Source: GCA-003244245 sp050700115
GTDB taxonomy: Bacteria > Actinomycetota > Actinomycetes > Mycobacteriales > Pseudonocardiaceae
Assembly: GCA_050700115.1 (NCBI GenBank)
Contig: JBOHGG010000002.1
Location: 140,040 to 204,039 of the forward strand
Reading direction: 5' to 3'
Length of the DNA stretch: 64,000 nucleotides
Under the pieces are notes generated by a model. That model saw only the letters and a program-made list of their open reading frames with translations, searched no databases and was not told the DNA's origin. Below, piece by piece: positions 27,030-35,167 of this stretch. Made by a program: the position numbers and the translations under genes. The stretch's first letter is position 1; each line of letters opens with the position of its first letter.

Positions 27030-27881
27030 ATGGCAGACCGGGGTGACCCGTCGGCGTTGCGCTGGCTGATCGGCGTCGAACTGCACAACTACCGCAAGCG
27101 CGCCGGCAAGACGCTGGCTGCGGCGGCGAAGGCGCTGGGATGCTCCCCTGGGCTGGTCGGCCACTTCGAGAAGGGGCTCTACTTCCCGCAGCCGGAACAG
27201 ATCGCCGGGCTGCTCGCCTTCTACGGGGCCCCTTCGTGGGACGTCGAGCGCCTCTCGTCGCTGTCCGGCCGGGCCGACCAGCGGACCTGGCTGGCGCCGT
27301 GGAACGACGTCATCCCGGACTGGCTGAAGACCTATGTCGGACTGGAAGGGCTCGCCTCGTACGAGATCGCCTACTCCCCGCTGGTCCTGCACGCGCTGGT
27401 GCAAACCCAGGAGTATTCGATCGGGGCCACCGCCGGCAGTGCGCGGGTCCGCCCTGACCAGGTGGAGCGGCTGGTCAGCCTCCGGATGGAGCGACAGCGC
27501 CGGCTCTTCGGCGACACCGGCCCGCTGCGATTCACCTCAATCATCGAGGAGTCGGTGCTGGACCGGACGATCGGCGGCGGTGCAACCATGCAGGCCCAGC
27601 TCAACCACCTCGTCGAACTGTCTGAGCGAGACAACGTCGATATTCTGGTCCTGCCCACCGCGGTCGGTCATCACGACGGCCTGGAAGGGGCCTTCCACGT
27701 GCTGCACTTCGAGCAGGCGCAGTCCGTCGGGTACATCGAGTATTCAGACGGAGCGATCTACGTACAGGATCAAGATCAAGTTGCAGTGTATACTCGTACG
27801 GCGGAGTCTCTAAGCTCCGTAGCGTTGCCGCAACGCGAGTCCGTTGAGGCCATCGCGGCGCGGCTCACCACATTGAGTTAG
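27030..27881 (+). CDS. XRE-family regulator with DUF5753 domain
   Basis: 283 residues. The N-terminal helix-turn-helix (about 10-65, LHNYRKRAGKTLAAAAKALG and GLVGHFEKGLYFPQ) is followed by a DUF5753 ligand-like domain (about 90-280) with FTSIIEESVLDRTIGGGATM, the usual family core. These Scr1/BldB-era regulators pair with a DUF397 protein, as here, and affect development or antibiotic production in streptomycetes. ATG at 27030 has an AGGAGG ribosome binding site. Confidence 0.92.
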   Translation: MADRGDPSALRWLIGVELHNYRKRAGKTLAAAAKALGCSPGLVGHFEKGLYFPQPEQIAGLLAFYGAPSWDVERLSSLSGRADQRTWLAPWNDVIPDWLKTYVGLEGLASYEIAYSPLVLHALVQTQEYSIGATAGSARVRPDQVERLVSLRMERQRRLFGDTGPLRFTSIIEESVLDRTIGGGATMQAQLNHLVELSERDNVDILVLPTAVGHHDGLEGAFHVLHFEQAQSVGYIEYSDGAIYVQDQDQVAVYTRTAESLSSVALPQRESVEAIAARLTTLS

Positions 27882-27894
27882 TCCGGAGGATGAT

Positions 27895-28257
27895 ATGAGC
27901 AACACAGGGTGGCGTGCCGGATGGCGGACGTCGACCCGCAGCAGCAACGGGGGAAACTGCGTCGAGGTCGACTTCACCACGGCTGGTGTTCAGATACGGG
28001 ATAGCAAGGAGCGGGGCACCGGGCCGATCATCGGTTTCACCCCCACTCAGTGGGCGGCGTTCCTGCACGAGTCAGTGCGCGGGTTAACCAGCGCCAACGG
28101 CGCGGTCGCCGTCACCCACTCCGACCGCACCCAGGTCCGGTCCGCCGTCGGCGGGGAAACCCTGAACTTCACTCCTGGCGAGTGGGCCGCATTCGTGGCC
28201 GGCGCCCGGGACGGCGAGTTCGACTACCACACGCAGGTGGCTGCCCTGGCTGGCTGA
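27895..28257 (+). CDS. DUF397 protein with two domain copies
   Basis: 120 residues. Residues about 9-64 match DUF397 (STRSSNGGNCVEVDF, then VQIRDSKERGTGPIIGFT with QWAAFL). Residues about 67-115 are a second, more diverged copy (AVAVTHSDRTQV, then LNFTPGEWAAFVAGARDGEFD). Most DUF397 proteins have a single domain of about 60 residues. It follows the XRE/DUF5753 gene by 13 bases and is almost certainly its partner, possibly an antagonist or cofactor of DNA binding. Confidence 0.88.
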   Translation: MSNTGWRAGWRTSTRSSNGGNCVEVDFTTAGVQIRDSKERGTGPIIGFTPTQWAAFLHESVRGLTSANGAVAVTHSDRTQVRSAVGGETLNFTPGEWAAFVAGARDGEFDYHTQVAALAG

Positions 28258-28269
28258 AGCGGCGCCTCT

Positions 28270-28713
28270 CTAGCGCAGTTCGTCGTGGCCGGGGCGAGGT
28301 GTCGGCGGCTCATCGACGACCTCGCCCTCCACAACGGCGCCCGGCGCGAAGCGCACCGGCGTGTGCCCGACTGTGGCGCGCAGCATCCGCCGCCGGACCA
28401 GCGCGCGGGTGGGCGGCAGGAGCAGCAGCAGACCCAGCACGTCGGAGACGAAACCCGGCAACACGATGAACACACCGGCCGCGGCGATCAGCATCCCGTC
28501 GATCAGTTCCCGGTGTGGGGGCCTGCGAGTGCTCACCGCCTCCCGGAATGCGACCAGGGTGCGGATCCCTTCCCGACGCAACAGGGCTGCCCCGACCAGC
28601 GAGGCAAGGATCAGCAGCCCGATGGTGGCCAGCACCCCGATCGCTTTGCCCACCGCGACCAGCACCGCCAGCTCGACGATGGTGGCCACGAGCAGGATCA
28701 GCAGGATCGGCAT
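28270..28713 (-). CDS. fxsA: FxsA family membrane protein
   Basis: 147 residues with two to three hydrophobic segments (ILLILLVATIVELAVLVAVG; IGLLILASLVGAALLRREG; AAAGVFIVLPGFVSDVLGLL). The PGFxSDxxGLLLLLPPxR motif is the FxsA hallmark. In E. coli, overexpressed FxsA suppresses phage exclusion by F; the normal role in actinomycetes is unknown. It converges with the DUF397 gene. Confidence 0.9.
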   Translation of the reverse strand: MPILLILLVATIVELAVLVAVGKAIGVLATIGLLILASLVGAALLRREGIRTLVAFREAVSTRRPPHRELIDGMLIAAAGVFIVLPGFVSDVLGLLLLLPPTRALVRRRMLRATVGHTPVRFAPGAVVEGEVVDEPPTPRPGHDELR

Positions 28714-29030
28714 GATGCTGACGCTCCCTCGGATCGGTTGACGGGTACGGAACGCGCTCCTGCAGGGTCAACGCGCGACGCTGCGACTTCGCTCCCGATA
28801 CGCAACCTACAGGCGCACCTGGACTCGATCATGGCGGCTGGCATCCACCGCTTCACCCGCTCCGGTGCTGCTCGTCGGCGGTGGACAGACCACAGCGGTT
28901 ACACCTGGCGGGCCTGCCGGTGAATTCCAGGTAACCCAACCGGACGGCTGCCCTTGCCCTGCAATCACTACACCCCCTATCGTGACGTGAGCCACACGCA
29001 CGGCCAACCAAGGGGCGGGAGGTGTGCGGC
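28714..29030. promoter_or_regulatory. upstream region of the hydrogenase locus
   Basis: 317 bases between the divergent fxsA and the first gene of the hydrogenase operon, so both promoters should lie here. GTGACGTGAGCCAC (28982-28995) has the GTG-N8-CAC spacing of CRP-family sites, but only a partial match outside those bases. A GGGAGG ribosome binding site is at 29017-29022. No convincing -35/-10 pair can be chosen. Confidence 0.4.
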
Positions 29031-29651
29031 GTGTCCGGGCCACCAGCCGGAACCGCCACCGCCGAAGAAATCTTCGAGCGGCGTGTGCTACCCCTTTATC
29101 AACTGGCTGACGATGCCGCCGCAATCGCTACCGCGTGCCACGCCATGGCTGTTCGCTTCCACCGCGGCGGCACTCTGGTGGTCTTCGGCAACGGGGCTGC
29201 CAGCACGGATGCACAGCACGTCGCAGTCGAGTTCGTCCATCCGGTGATCATGGGAAAGCAGGCGCTGCCGGCAATCTCGCTGACCGCCGATGTCGCGACG
29301 GTGACCGGCATTGCCGGTCTGGAGGGTTTCGACGAGATCTTCGCCCACCAGCTGCGCCATCTGGCCACCGCACGGGACATCGCGCTGGGGATCTCCCCGG
29401 ACGGCAACTGCGGCAACGTGGTGCGGGGGCTGGCCGCCGCCCGGGAGTTGGGCATGCTGACGATCGCGCTCACCGGCGGTGACGGCGGCCGGATCGCGTC
29501 GCTGCAGGTCGCCGACCACATCGTGGTAGCCCGCTCCGACGACCCGCGAGTGATCAAGGAGGTGCACGTCACGAGCTATCACGTGCTATGGGAGCTGGTG
29601 CATGTGTTCTTCGAGCATCCCAGCCTGCTGGAACCGGGGGCGGTCGCATGA
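29031..29651 (+). CDS. SIS-domain protein of the hydrogenase locus (first copy)
   Basis: About 206 residues, GmhA-like sugar isomerase fold. Phosphosugar-binding loop FGNGAASTDAQHVAVEF (about 49-66) and a second SIS motif GISPDGNCGNVVRGL. The GTG at 29031 is preferred because GGGAGG lies eight bases upstream; the GTG at 29022 would touch that site. Homologues recur in actinobacterial group 1h hydrogenase loci, but their job there is not established. Possibilities are nucleotide-sugar chemistry or a ligand-binding role in cofactor assembly. ATGA overlap with the next gene. Confidence 0.85.
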   Translation: MSGPPAGTATAEEIFERRVLPLYQLADDAAAIATACHAMAVRFHRGGTLVVFGNGAASTDAQHVAVEFVHPVIMGKQALPAISLTADVATVTGIAGLEGFDEIFAHQLRHLATARDIALGISPDGNCGNVVRGLAAARELGMLTIALTGGDGGRIASLQVADHIVVARSDDPRVIKEVHVTSYHVLWELVHVFFEHPSLLEPGAVA

Positions 29652-29875
29652 CTGTTCCGGAATGTCACGGCGAGGTGTGCATCACGTGCTCCGACGAGGC
29701 CGTCGCGGTCCGTATCGTCGCGCTGCTCCCCGATGACCTAGCCATGGTGGACACCGGGTCGGGTACGGAGGAAGTGAGTATCGCGTTGGTGTCGGCGGGG
29801 GTCGGAGACGAGATCCTCGTTCATGCCAAGGAAGCGATCGCGGTCCTCGGGCAGCCGGAAAGAGTCGCAGAATGA
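29648..29875 (+). CDS. HypC/HupF-like hydrogenase chaperone, variant
   Basis: 75 residues. The beta-barrel pattern of HypC/HupF (VAVRIVALLPDDLAMVDTGSG, VGDEILVHAKEAIAVL) is present, but the invariant N-terminal MCLxxP is replaced by a segment with three Cys (CHGEVCITCSDEA). It overlaps both SIS genes by ATGA, so the three are coupled. A canonical HypC is encoded 8 kb downstream, so this one is probably a specialised chaperone for the large subunit or for the Fe(CN)2CO precursor. Confidence 0.8.
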   Translation: MTVPECHGEVCITCSDEAVAVRIVALLPDDLAMVDTGSGTEEVSIALVSAGVGDEILVHAKEAIAVLGQPERVAE

Positions 29876-30696
29876 AGCCCGGCGCCAATGGTCACGGCGA
29901 CAGCGGACCAGCAGCCCGGTCGGATGCCCAGTCCCGGGCTGATGCCCAGTCCCGGGCTGATGCCCAGTCCCGGTCCGGCGACCTCGCGTCGCTGTACCCG
30001 TTCCTGTACTCGCACCCTGACCACCCCGGAGCGGACAACCCCGAGACTCCAGACCTCGAGGCGGTTCTGACCGATGTGCGCCGTTCCACAGTGGACAAGG
30101 TGCACCAGATTGTGGCGCTACGGCGTGAGGTCCTCGGCCGCGATAGCCAGCGGCTGGCGGCGTGCGCCTCGGCAATGGCGGCGTCGTTCGCCACCGGCGG
30201 GCGGCTGTTCGCCATCGGCAACGGGGGAAGCTGCACTGACGCAGCGGACCTCGCGAGCCTGTTTCTGTACCCGGGTCCGGGACGGCGGGCATTGCCTGCC
30301 TTCGCGCTCGCCGGGGACATCGCGGTGCTGACGGCGCTGTCGAACGACGTCTCATTCGACGTCGTCTTCGCCCGCCAGATCGCAGCATTCGGGCGGCGCG
30401 GTGACGTCGTCGTCGGGCTGTCCACATCGGGCAACTCCGCTAATCTCGTGCGCGCCTTCGACGAGGCGGGCAGGCGTGGCCTGCTCACCATCGGCTTGGC
30501 GGGTTACGATGGCGGGGCGATGGCCGAAATGGGCAGCATCGACCACCTGTTCGTGGTTCCTTCTGACTCCGTGCATCGGATCCAGGAGGCCCAGACCACG
30601 ATTTACCACACGCTGTGGGAGCTCACACTTGACGAGCTGACCAACGGACGGCGACATCCGGCACGAGAGAGCGACCGGAGGTCGCTCGTGGAGTAG
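29872..30696 (+). CDS. SIS-domain protein of the hydrogenase locus (second copy)
   Basis: 274 residues, longer than the first SIS protein because of an N-terminal low-complexity extension containing three DAQSR units encoded by an 18-base tandem repeat. The SIS core carries FAIGNGGSCTDAADLASLF (about 118-136) and GLSTSGNSANLVRAF, the two phosphosugar loops. Its C-terminal YHTLWELTLDEL matches the first copy's YHVLWELVHVFF, so the two are paralogues likely to form a heteromer. It ends six bases before hhyS. Confidence 0.85.
   Translation: MKPGANGHGDSGPAARSDAQSRADAQSRADAQSRSGDLASLYPFLYSHPDHPGADNPETPDLEAVLTDVRRSTVDKVHQIVALRREVLGRDSQRLAACASAMAASFATGGRLFAIGNGGSCTDAADLASLFLYPGPGRRALPAFALAGDIAVLTALSNDVSFDVVFARQIAAFGRRGDVVVGLSTSGNSANLVRAFDEAGRRGLLTIGLAGYDGGAMAEMGSIDHLFVVPSDSVHRIQEAQTTIYHTLWELTLDELTNGRRHPARESDRRSLVE
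29923..29973 (+). repeat. 18-base tandem repeat, nearly three copies
   Basis: Units at 29923-29940 and 29941-29958 are identical, and a third partial unit runs to 29973. Each unit encodes DAQSRA. It is in frame with the second SIS gene, so unit number changes would not break the gene. Slippage during replication is the simplest origin. Confidence 0.9.
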
Positions 30697-30702
30697 GGGA
30701 TC

Positions 30703-31773
30703 ATGACCAGACCAACTGCACAAGCCACTCCCGCCACGCAAGAAGAAGAAGCACCGATCCACATTCTGTGGATCAACTGCGGTTTATCCTGTGATGGGGA
30801 CTCGGTTGCGCTGACCGCGGCAACCCAGCCCAGCATCGAGGAGATCGCATTGGGCGCCCTTCCCGGGCTGCCCAAGATTGCGGTGCACTGGCCGCTGATC
30901 GACTTCGAATGCGGCCCTGACCAGGGTGCCGACACCTTCATCGAGTGGTTCCACAAGGCCGACCGAGGCGAGCTGGAACCGTTCGTACTCGTCCTTGAAG
31001 GTTCCATCCCGAACGAATCGATCAACGGTGACGGCTACTTCACCGGTTTCGGGTACCACCACGACACCATGCAGCCGATCACGATCAACGAGTGGATCGA
31101 CAAGCTGGCGCCCAAGGCGACGATCATCCTTTGCGCCGGCACCTGCGCCTGCTACGGCGGTATCCACGGCATGGCAGGGAACCCGACCGGCGCCATGGGC
31201 GTGCCGGACTACCTGGGCTGGGACTGGAAGTCCAAGGCCGGGATCCCCATCGTCTGCGTGCCCGGCTGCCCGACCCACCCTGACAACCTGTCCGAGACCA
31301 TCCTCTACCTGCTCTACCAGGCCGCCGGCTTGGCGCCGATGATCCCGCTGGACGAGCACCTGCGCCCGCAGTGGCTGTTCGGTGCCACCGTGCACGAGGG
31401 CTGTGACCGGGCCGGTTACTACGAGCAGGGCGAGTTCGCCAAGACCTACGACTCACCGAAGTGCTTGGTGAAGCTCGGCTGCTGGGGCCCGGTGGTGAAG
31501 TGCAACGTCCCCAAGCGGGGCTGGATCAATGGTGTGGGCGGCTGCCCGAACGTGGGTGGCATCTGCATCGGCTGCACCATGCCCGGCTTCCCGGACAAGT
31601 TCATGCCATTCATGGACGCACCTCCGGGCTCGCTGGTGTCGGGGACCGCGAGTATGGCCTACGGTTCGGTCATCCGGTCGCTGCGCAATATCACCCTCAA
31701 GAAGGTTGACGCCGAGCCCAAGTGGCGCAAGAAGGGCCGGCAACTCGAAACCGGATACAGGCCCAACTGGTGA
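30703..31773 (+). CDS. hhyS: group 1h [NiFe]-hydrogenase small subunit
   Basis: Electron-transfer subunit of the high-affinity uptake hydrogenase, 356 residues, without a Tat signal. The proximal-cluster region reads WINCGLSCDGDSVALT: Cys26, Cys30 and Asp33 stand where CxGC is usual, so one ligand is Asp, as described for the structurally known enzyme of this group from Ralstonia. Later ligands lie in CAGTCACYGG, VCVPGCPTHP, HEGCDRAGYYEQ, CLVKLGCWGPVVKCNVPKRGW and GCPNVGGICIGCTMPGFP. It starts six bases after the SIS gene and precedes hhyL by 32 bases. The group lets soil actinomycetes oxidise atmospheric H2. Confidence 0.95.
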   Translation: MTRPTAQATPATQEEEAPIHILWINCGLSCDGDSVALTAATQPSIEEIALGALPGLPKIAVHWPLIDFECGPDQGADTFIEWFHKADRGELEPFVLVLEGSIPNESINGDGYFTGFGYHHDTMQPITINEWIDKLAPKATIILCAGTCACYGGIHGMAGNPTGAMGVPDYLGWDWKSKAGIPIVCVPGCPTHPDNLSETILYLLYQAAGLAPMIPLDEHLRPQWLFGATVHEGCDRAGYYEQGEFAKTYDSPKCLVKLGCWGPVVKCNVPKRGWINGVGGCPNVGGICIGCTMPGFPDKFMPFMDAPPGSLVSGTASMAYGSVIRSLRNITLKKVDAEPKWRKKGRQLETGYRPNW

Positions 31774-31805
31774 TCGCTGACCTGCTGGAGAAAGGCATCT
31801 AGACG

Positions 31806-33605
31806 ATGACAACCACGGCACCCAAGCATGGCTCCACAGGCCAACTCACCGAGATGGTCTGGGATCCGGTAACCCGGATCGTCGGCAGCCTCGGCATCTA
31901 CACGAAAATCGATTTCGCGGCAGGCAGAGTGGCCGAGTGCCACAGCAGTTCTTCGGTTTTCCGCGGATACTCCATCTTCATGAAGGGCAAGGACCCACGC
32001 GACGCCCACTTCATCACCAGTCGTATCTGTGGGATCTGCGGTGACAACCACGCCACCTGTTCGGTATACAACCAGAACATGGCATACGGGGTGGCCCCAC
32101 CGCATCTCGGTGAATGGGTTATCAACCTGGGCGAAGCGGCCGAGTACATGTTCGACCACAACATCTTCCAGGAGAACCTGGTCGGGGTCGACTACTGCGA
32201 GAAGATGGTCGCCGAGACCAACCCCGGCGCCCTCGACCTGGCCAACCGCACCCCGGCGCCACAAAGCGAGGCCCACGGATACAAGTACATCGGCGACATC
32301 ATGCGGGCGCTCAACCCGCTGTCGGGCGAGTTCTACCGCGAGGCGCTGCAGGTCTCCCGCTACACGCGAGAGATGTTCTGCCTCATGGAGGGCCGCCACG
32401 TGCACCCCTCCACGCTCTACCCGGGCGGCGTCGGCACCGTCGCCACCCACCAGTTGTTCTTCGACTACTACACCCGCCTCATGCGGTACGTAGAGTTCTG
32501 CAAGCGGATCATTCCGCTGCACGACGACCTCTTCAACTTCTTCTACGAGGCACTGCCTGGTTACGAGGAGGTCGGCAGGCGCCGGGTGCTGCTGGGTTGC
32601 TGGGGCGCCTTCAACGACCCGGAGCATTGCGACTTCGATTACAAGAACATGACCAACTGGGGTCGCAAGATGTTCGTCACCCCCGGTGTGGTGGTGGACG
32701 GCAAGCTGGTCACCAACGACCTGGTGAAGATCAACCTCGGGCTGCGGATCCTGCTCGGCTCCTCGTTCTACGAGGACTGGGACGGCCAGGAGATCTTCGT
32801 CGACAAGGACCCGCTGGGTAACCCGGTCGACCGGAAGCACCCGTGGAACCAGCACACCATCCCGCGGCCGGCCAAGCGCGACTTCTCCAGTCACTACAGC
32901 TGGACCATGTCGCCTCGGTGGTACGACGGCAAGGACCACCTCGCCCTGGACACCGGCGGCGGACCGCTCGCTCGGCTGTGGCCGACGGCTCTGTCCGGGT
33001 TGGTGGAAACCGACCACGTCAAGGCCACCGGCAAGAGCGTCATCATCAAGCTGCCGGCGACGATAACGAAGCCTGCGGTGACGTTCGAGTGGAAGATCCC
33101 GTACGACAAGGCTGGTAAGCCGCTGTCTAACGCGATCGAGCGTAACCGGGCACGGACCTACTTCCAGGTCTACTCCGCGGCCATGGCGCTGCACTTCGTG
33201 GAGAAGGCCCTGGCCGAGGTGCGTGCTGGCCGCACGGCGACCTGGAGCCCGTTCAAGGTGCCGAAGGAAGCGATCAGCTGTGGGTGGACCGAGGCGGTCC
33301 GCGGCGTGCTGTCGCACCACATGGTGATCCGGGACGGGAAGATTGCCAATTACCACCCGTACCCGCCCACCCCGTGGAACGGCAGTGTCCGTGATATCTA
33401 CGGAACTCCCGGCCCCTACGAGGACGCTGTGCAGAATACTCCTATCTTCGAGGAGAACCCGCCGGCGAACTTCAAGGGCATCGACATCATGCGTGCGGTG
33501 CGCAGCTTCGACCCGTGCCTGCCCTGCGGCGTGCACATGTACCTCGGAAAGGGCCAAGAGTTGAACCGACTGCACACGCCACACGCATTCCCCGCAGGTG
33601 GTTGA
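31806..33605 (+). CDS. hhyL: group 1h [NiFe]-hydrogenase large subunit
   Basis: Catalytic subunit binding the NiFe(CN)2CO site, 599 residues. L1 motif RICGICGDNHATC (Cys75, Cys78, His82) and L2 motif FDPCLPCGVHMY (Cys571, Cys574, His577) supply the four Ni/Fe cysteines; this L1/L2 combination is the group 1h form. A 22-residue C-terminal tail after His577 should be removed by the maturation protease encoded at 37171. Forms the heterodimer with HhyS in the cytoplasm or at the inner face of the membrane. Confidence 0.96.
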   Translation: MTTTAPKHGSTGQLTEMVWDPVTRIVGSLGIYTKIDFAAGRVAECHSSSSVFRGYSIFMKGKDPRDAHFITSRICGICGDNHATCSVYNQNMAYGVAPPHLGEWVINLGEAAEYMFDHNIFQENLVGVDYCEKMVAETNPGALDLANRTPAPQSEAHGYKYIGDIMRALNPLSGEFYREALQVSRYTREMFCLMEGRHVHPSTLYPGGVGTVATHQLFFDYYTRLMRYVEFCKRIIPLHDDLFNFFYEALPGYEEVGRRRVLLGCWGAFNDPEHCDFDYKNMTNWGRKMFVTPGVVVDGKLVTNDLVKINLGLRILLGSSFYEDWDGQEIFVDKDPLGNPVDRKHPWNQHTIPRPAKRDFSSHYSWTMSPRWYDGKDHLALDTGGGPLARLWPTALSGLVETDHVKATGKSVIIKLPATITKPAVTFEWKIPYDKAGKPLSNAIERNRARTYFQVYSAAMALHFVEKALAEVRAGRTATWSPFKVPKEAISCGWTEAVRGVLSHHMVIRDGKIANYHPYPPTPWNGSVRDIYGTPGPYEDAVQNTPIFEENPPANFKGIDIMRAVRSFDPCLPCGVHMYLGKGQELNRLHTPHAFPAGG

Positions 33606-33608
33606 GTC

Positions 33609-34511
33609 GTGCCCGCTAGCAATACACCAGATATTCAGGCGGTCGGGAAGAAGGTCGAGGCGCTGCTCGCGGAGTTCGCCTCGACCTCCGACCCGGCTAC
33701 CGCTGAACGGGCCGAGGAGCTGGTCGGCCTGCTCGTCGAGTTCTACGGTGCGGGTCTGGCCCGCATCGTAGAGCTGCTCGACGAGCAGGCCGTTGCTCCA
33801 CTGCTGAGCGACGGCCTGGTGACGAGCCTGCTGGTGCTGCACGAACTGCACCCGCAGAGCACGGAGGAACGTGTCCTCGCCGCCCTGGAACGGGTCCGGC
33901 CCTACCTCGGCTCGCATGCCGGCGATGTCGAGTACCTAGGGCTGGACCCCGACGGGACGGTGCGGCTGCGGCTCGCGGGCAGCTGCGACGGCTGCCCGTC
34001 CTCCGCGGTCACCGTGAAGATGGCCATCGAGAAGGGGATCGAGGACGTCGCCCCGGAAGTGACCAGGGTCGACGTGGAGGGCGTGACGCCCGACCCGGCG
34101 GCCGCGGGGCCGGGCGCGGATGGGCACACCCTGCTGCCACTGACCCAGGTGAGCCGGGAGCCCGAGCCACCGGCTGCCACCTGGGTACAGGTCGACGGGA
34201 TCGAGGATCTCGGTCAAGGTCACGTGGCTCCCACGCTGGTTGCCGCCACCGCTGCGGTGGTGTGCAACGTGGGGGGCAGCCTCTATGCCTATGCCGACCG
34301 CTGCCCGCTCTGCGGCTCCGGCCTGACCGGCGCGGAGTTGGCGGGGGCCCTGCTGGCCTGCCCCGGCTGCGCGCAGCGTTACGACGTGGTCCGGGCCGGC
34401 CGTGGACTCGGGGGGGCCGGCGAGACCGCCAAAGCGCACCTCGACCCGCTCCCGCTGCTCACCGAGAGCGGCGGGGTCCGGATCGCGGTGCCCGCTGAGG
34501 CGATGTCATGA
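33609..34511 (+). CDS. NifU-domain protein fused to a Rieske-like four-Cys domain
   Basis: 300 residues. N-terminal helical region, then a NifU C-terminal-like domain (about 85-160) with SCDGCPSSAVTVK (Cys126, Cys129) for cluster transfer, then a Rieske-fold-like domain (about 190-295). In the latter the two-iron ligands read CPLC (Cys232, Cys235) and CPGC (Cys251, Cys254) instead of the Rieske CxH/CxxH pattern, so it has four Cys and resembles a rubredoxin- or ferredoxin-type site. GTG start three bases after hhyL. Likely electron acceptor or Fe-S supplier for the hydrogenase; the partner is inferred from context. Confidence 0.85.
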   Translation: MPASNTPDIQAVGKKVEALLAEFASTSDPATAERAEELVGLLVEFYGAGLARIVELLDEQAVAPLLSDGLVTSLLVLHELHPQSTEERVLAALERVRPYLGSHAGDVEYLGLDPDGTVRLRLAGSCDGCPSSAVTVKMAIEKGIEDVAPEVTRVDVEGVTPDPAAAGPGADGHTLLPLTQVSREPEPPAATWVQVDGIEDLGQGHVAPTLVAATAAVVCNVGGSLYAYADRCPLCGSGLTGAELAGALLACPGCAQRYDVVRAGRGLGGAGETAKAHLDPLPLLTESGGVRIAVPAEAMS

Positions 34512-35167
34512 AAACAGGGTTGCGGCGCTTCGTCGGGGGTGCTACCCCCGACGAAGCGCCACCCAAAGCCGAGCAGGTCCAGCGCTGCGAGATGTGCGCC
34601 GTGCCGATCGAAGACTGGCATGGGCACGTGGTCGACATCGAGGGCCGCGGGCTGATGTGCACCTGCCGCCCCTGTGCCCTGCTGTTCACCAAAGAGGGCG
34701 CAGGTGGCGGACGGTTCCGGGCAGTTCCCGAACGCTACCGGTACGCCGCCGACGTACCGCTTGCCGCGGCGACCTGGGACTCGATTGGGATCCCGGTGGC
34801 GATGGCGTTCTTCTTCACCAACAGCGCACTCGGGCACACCGTCGCGTTCTATCCGAGCCCGGCAGGGGCGACGGAATCGCTGCTGTCCCTGGAGGCCTGG
34901 ACCGACCTGCTCGCCGCGACCCCGACACTGGCCGACCTGAAACCTGATGTCGAGGCGTTGCTGGTGCACAAGCGCGAAAGCAAGTTCGAGTGCTTCGCGA
35001 TCCCGATCGACGCCTGCTACCAGCTGGTAGGTCTGGTCAAAATGCACTGGAAGGGTTTCGATGGCGGGGAGGAGGCTTGGGCGGCGATACACGAGTTCTT
35101 CGCCGGCCTGCGAGAGCGCAGCGAGCCGGTAGCGATCGGCAGCGAGGGAGCATCCGGCAATGGCTGA
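34508..35167 (+). CDS. DUF5947 protein of the hydrogenase locus
   Basis: 219 residues. N-terminal Cys motifs CEMCAVPI and MCTCRPCALLF give two CxxC-like pairs about 32 residues apart that could bind a metal, followed by an alpha/beta region with WDSIGIPVAMAFFF. Matches the DUF5947 family that I recall from hydrogenase operons. Function unknown; a role in cluster assembly is plausible. ATG overlaps the preceding stop (ATGA). Confidence 0.75.
   Translation: MKTGLRRFVGGATPDEAPPKAEQVQRCEMCAVPIEDWHGHVVDIEGRGLMCTCRPCALLFTKEGAGGGRFRAVPERYRYAADVPLAAATWDSIGIPVAMAFFFTNSALGHTVAFYPSPAGATESLLSLEAWTDLLAATPTLADLKPDVEALLVHKRESKFECFAIPIDACYQLVGLVKMHWKGFDGGEEAWAAIHEFFAGLRERSEPVAIGSEGASGNG

Noticed and set aside
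28982..28995. Possible CRP-family site before the hydrogenase operon
   Set aside because: Only GTG-N8-CAC is kept and the flanking bases are imperfect; such matches are common in GC-rich DNA.
29923..29973. CRISPR array
   Set aside because: Direct tandem units without spacers, inside a gene.
31659..33917. Long open frame antisense to hhyL
   Set aside because: Shadow of GC-rich coding sequence; the sense strand encodes an unmistakable hydrogenase subunit.
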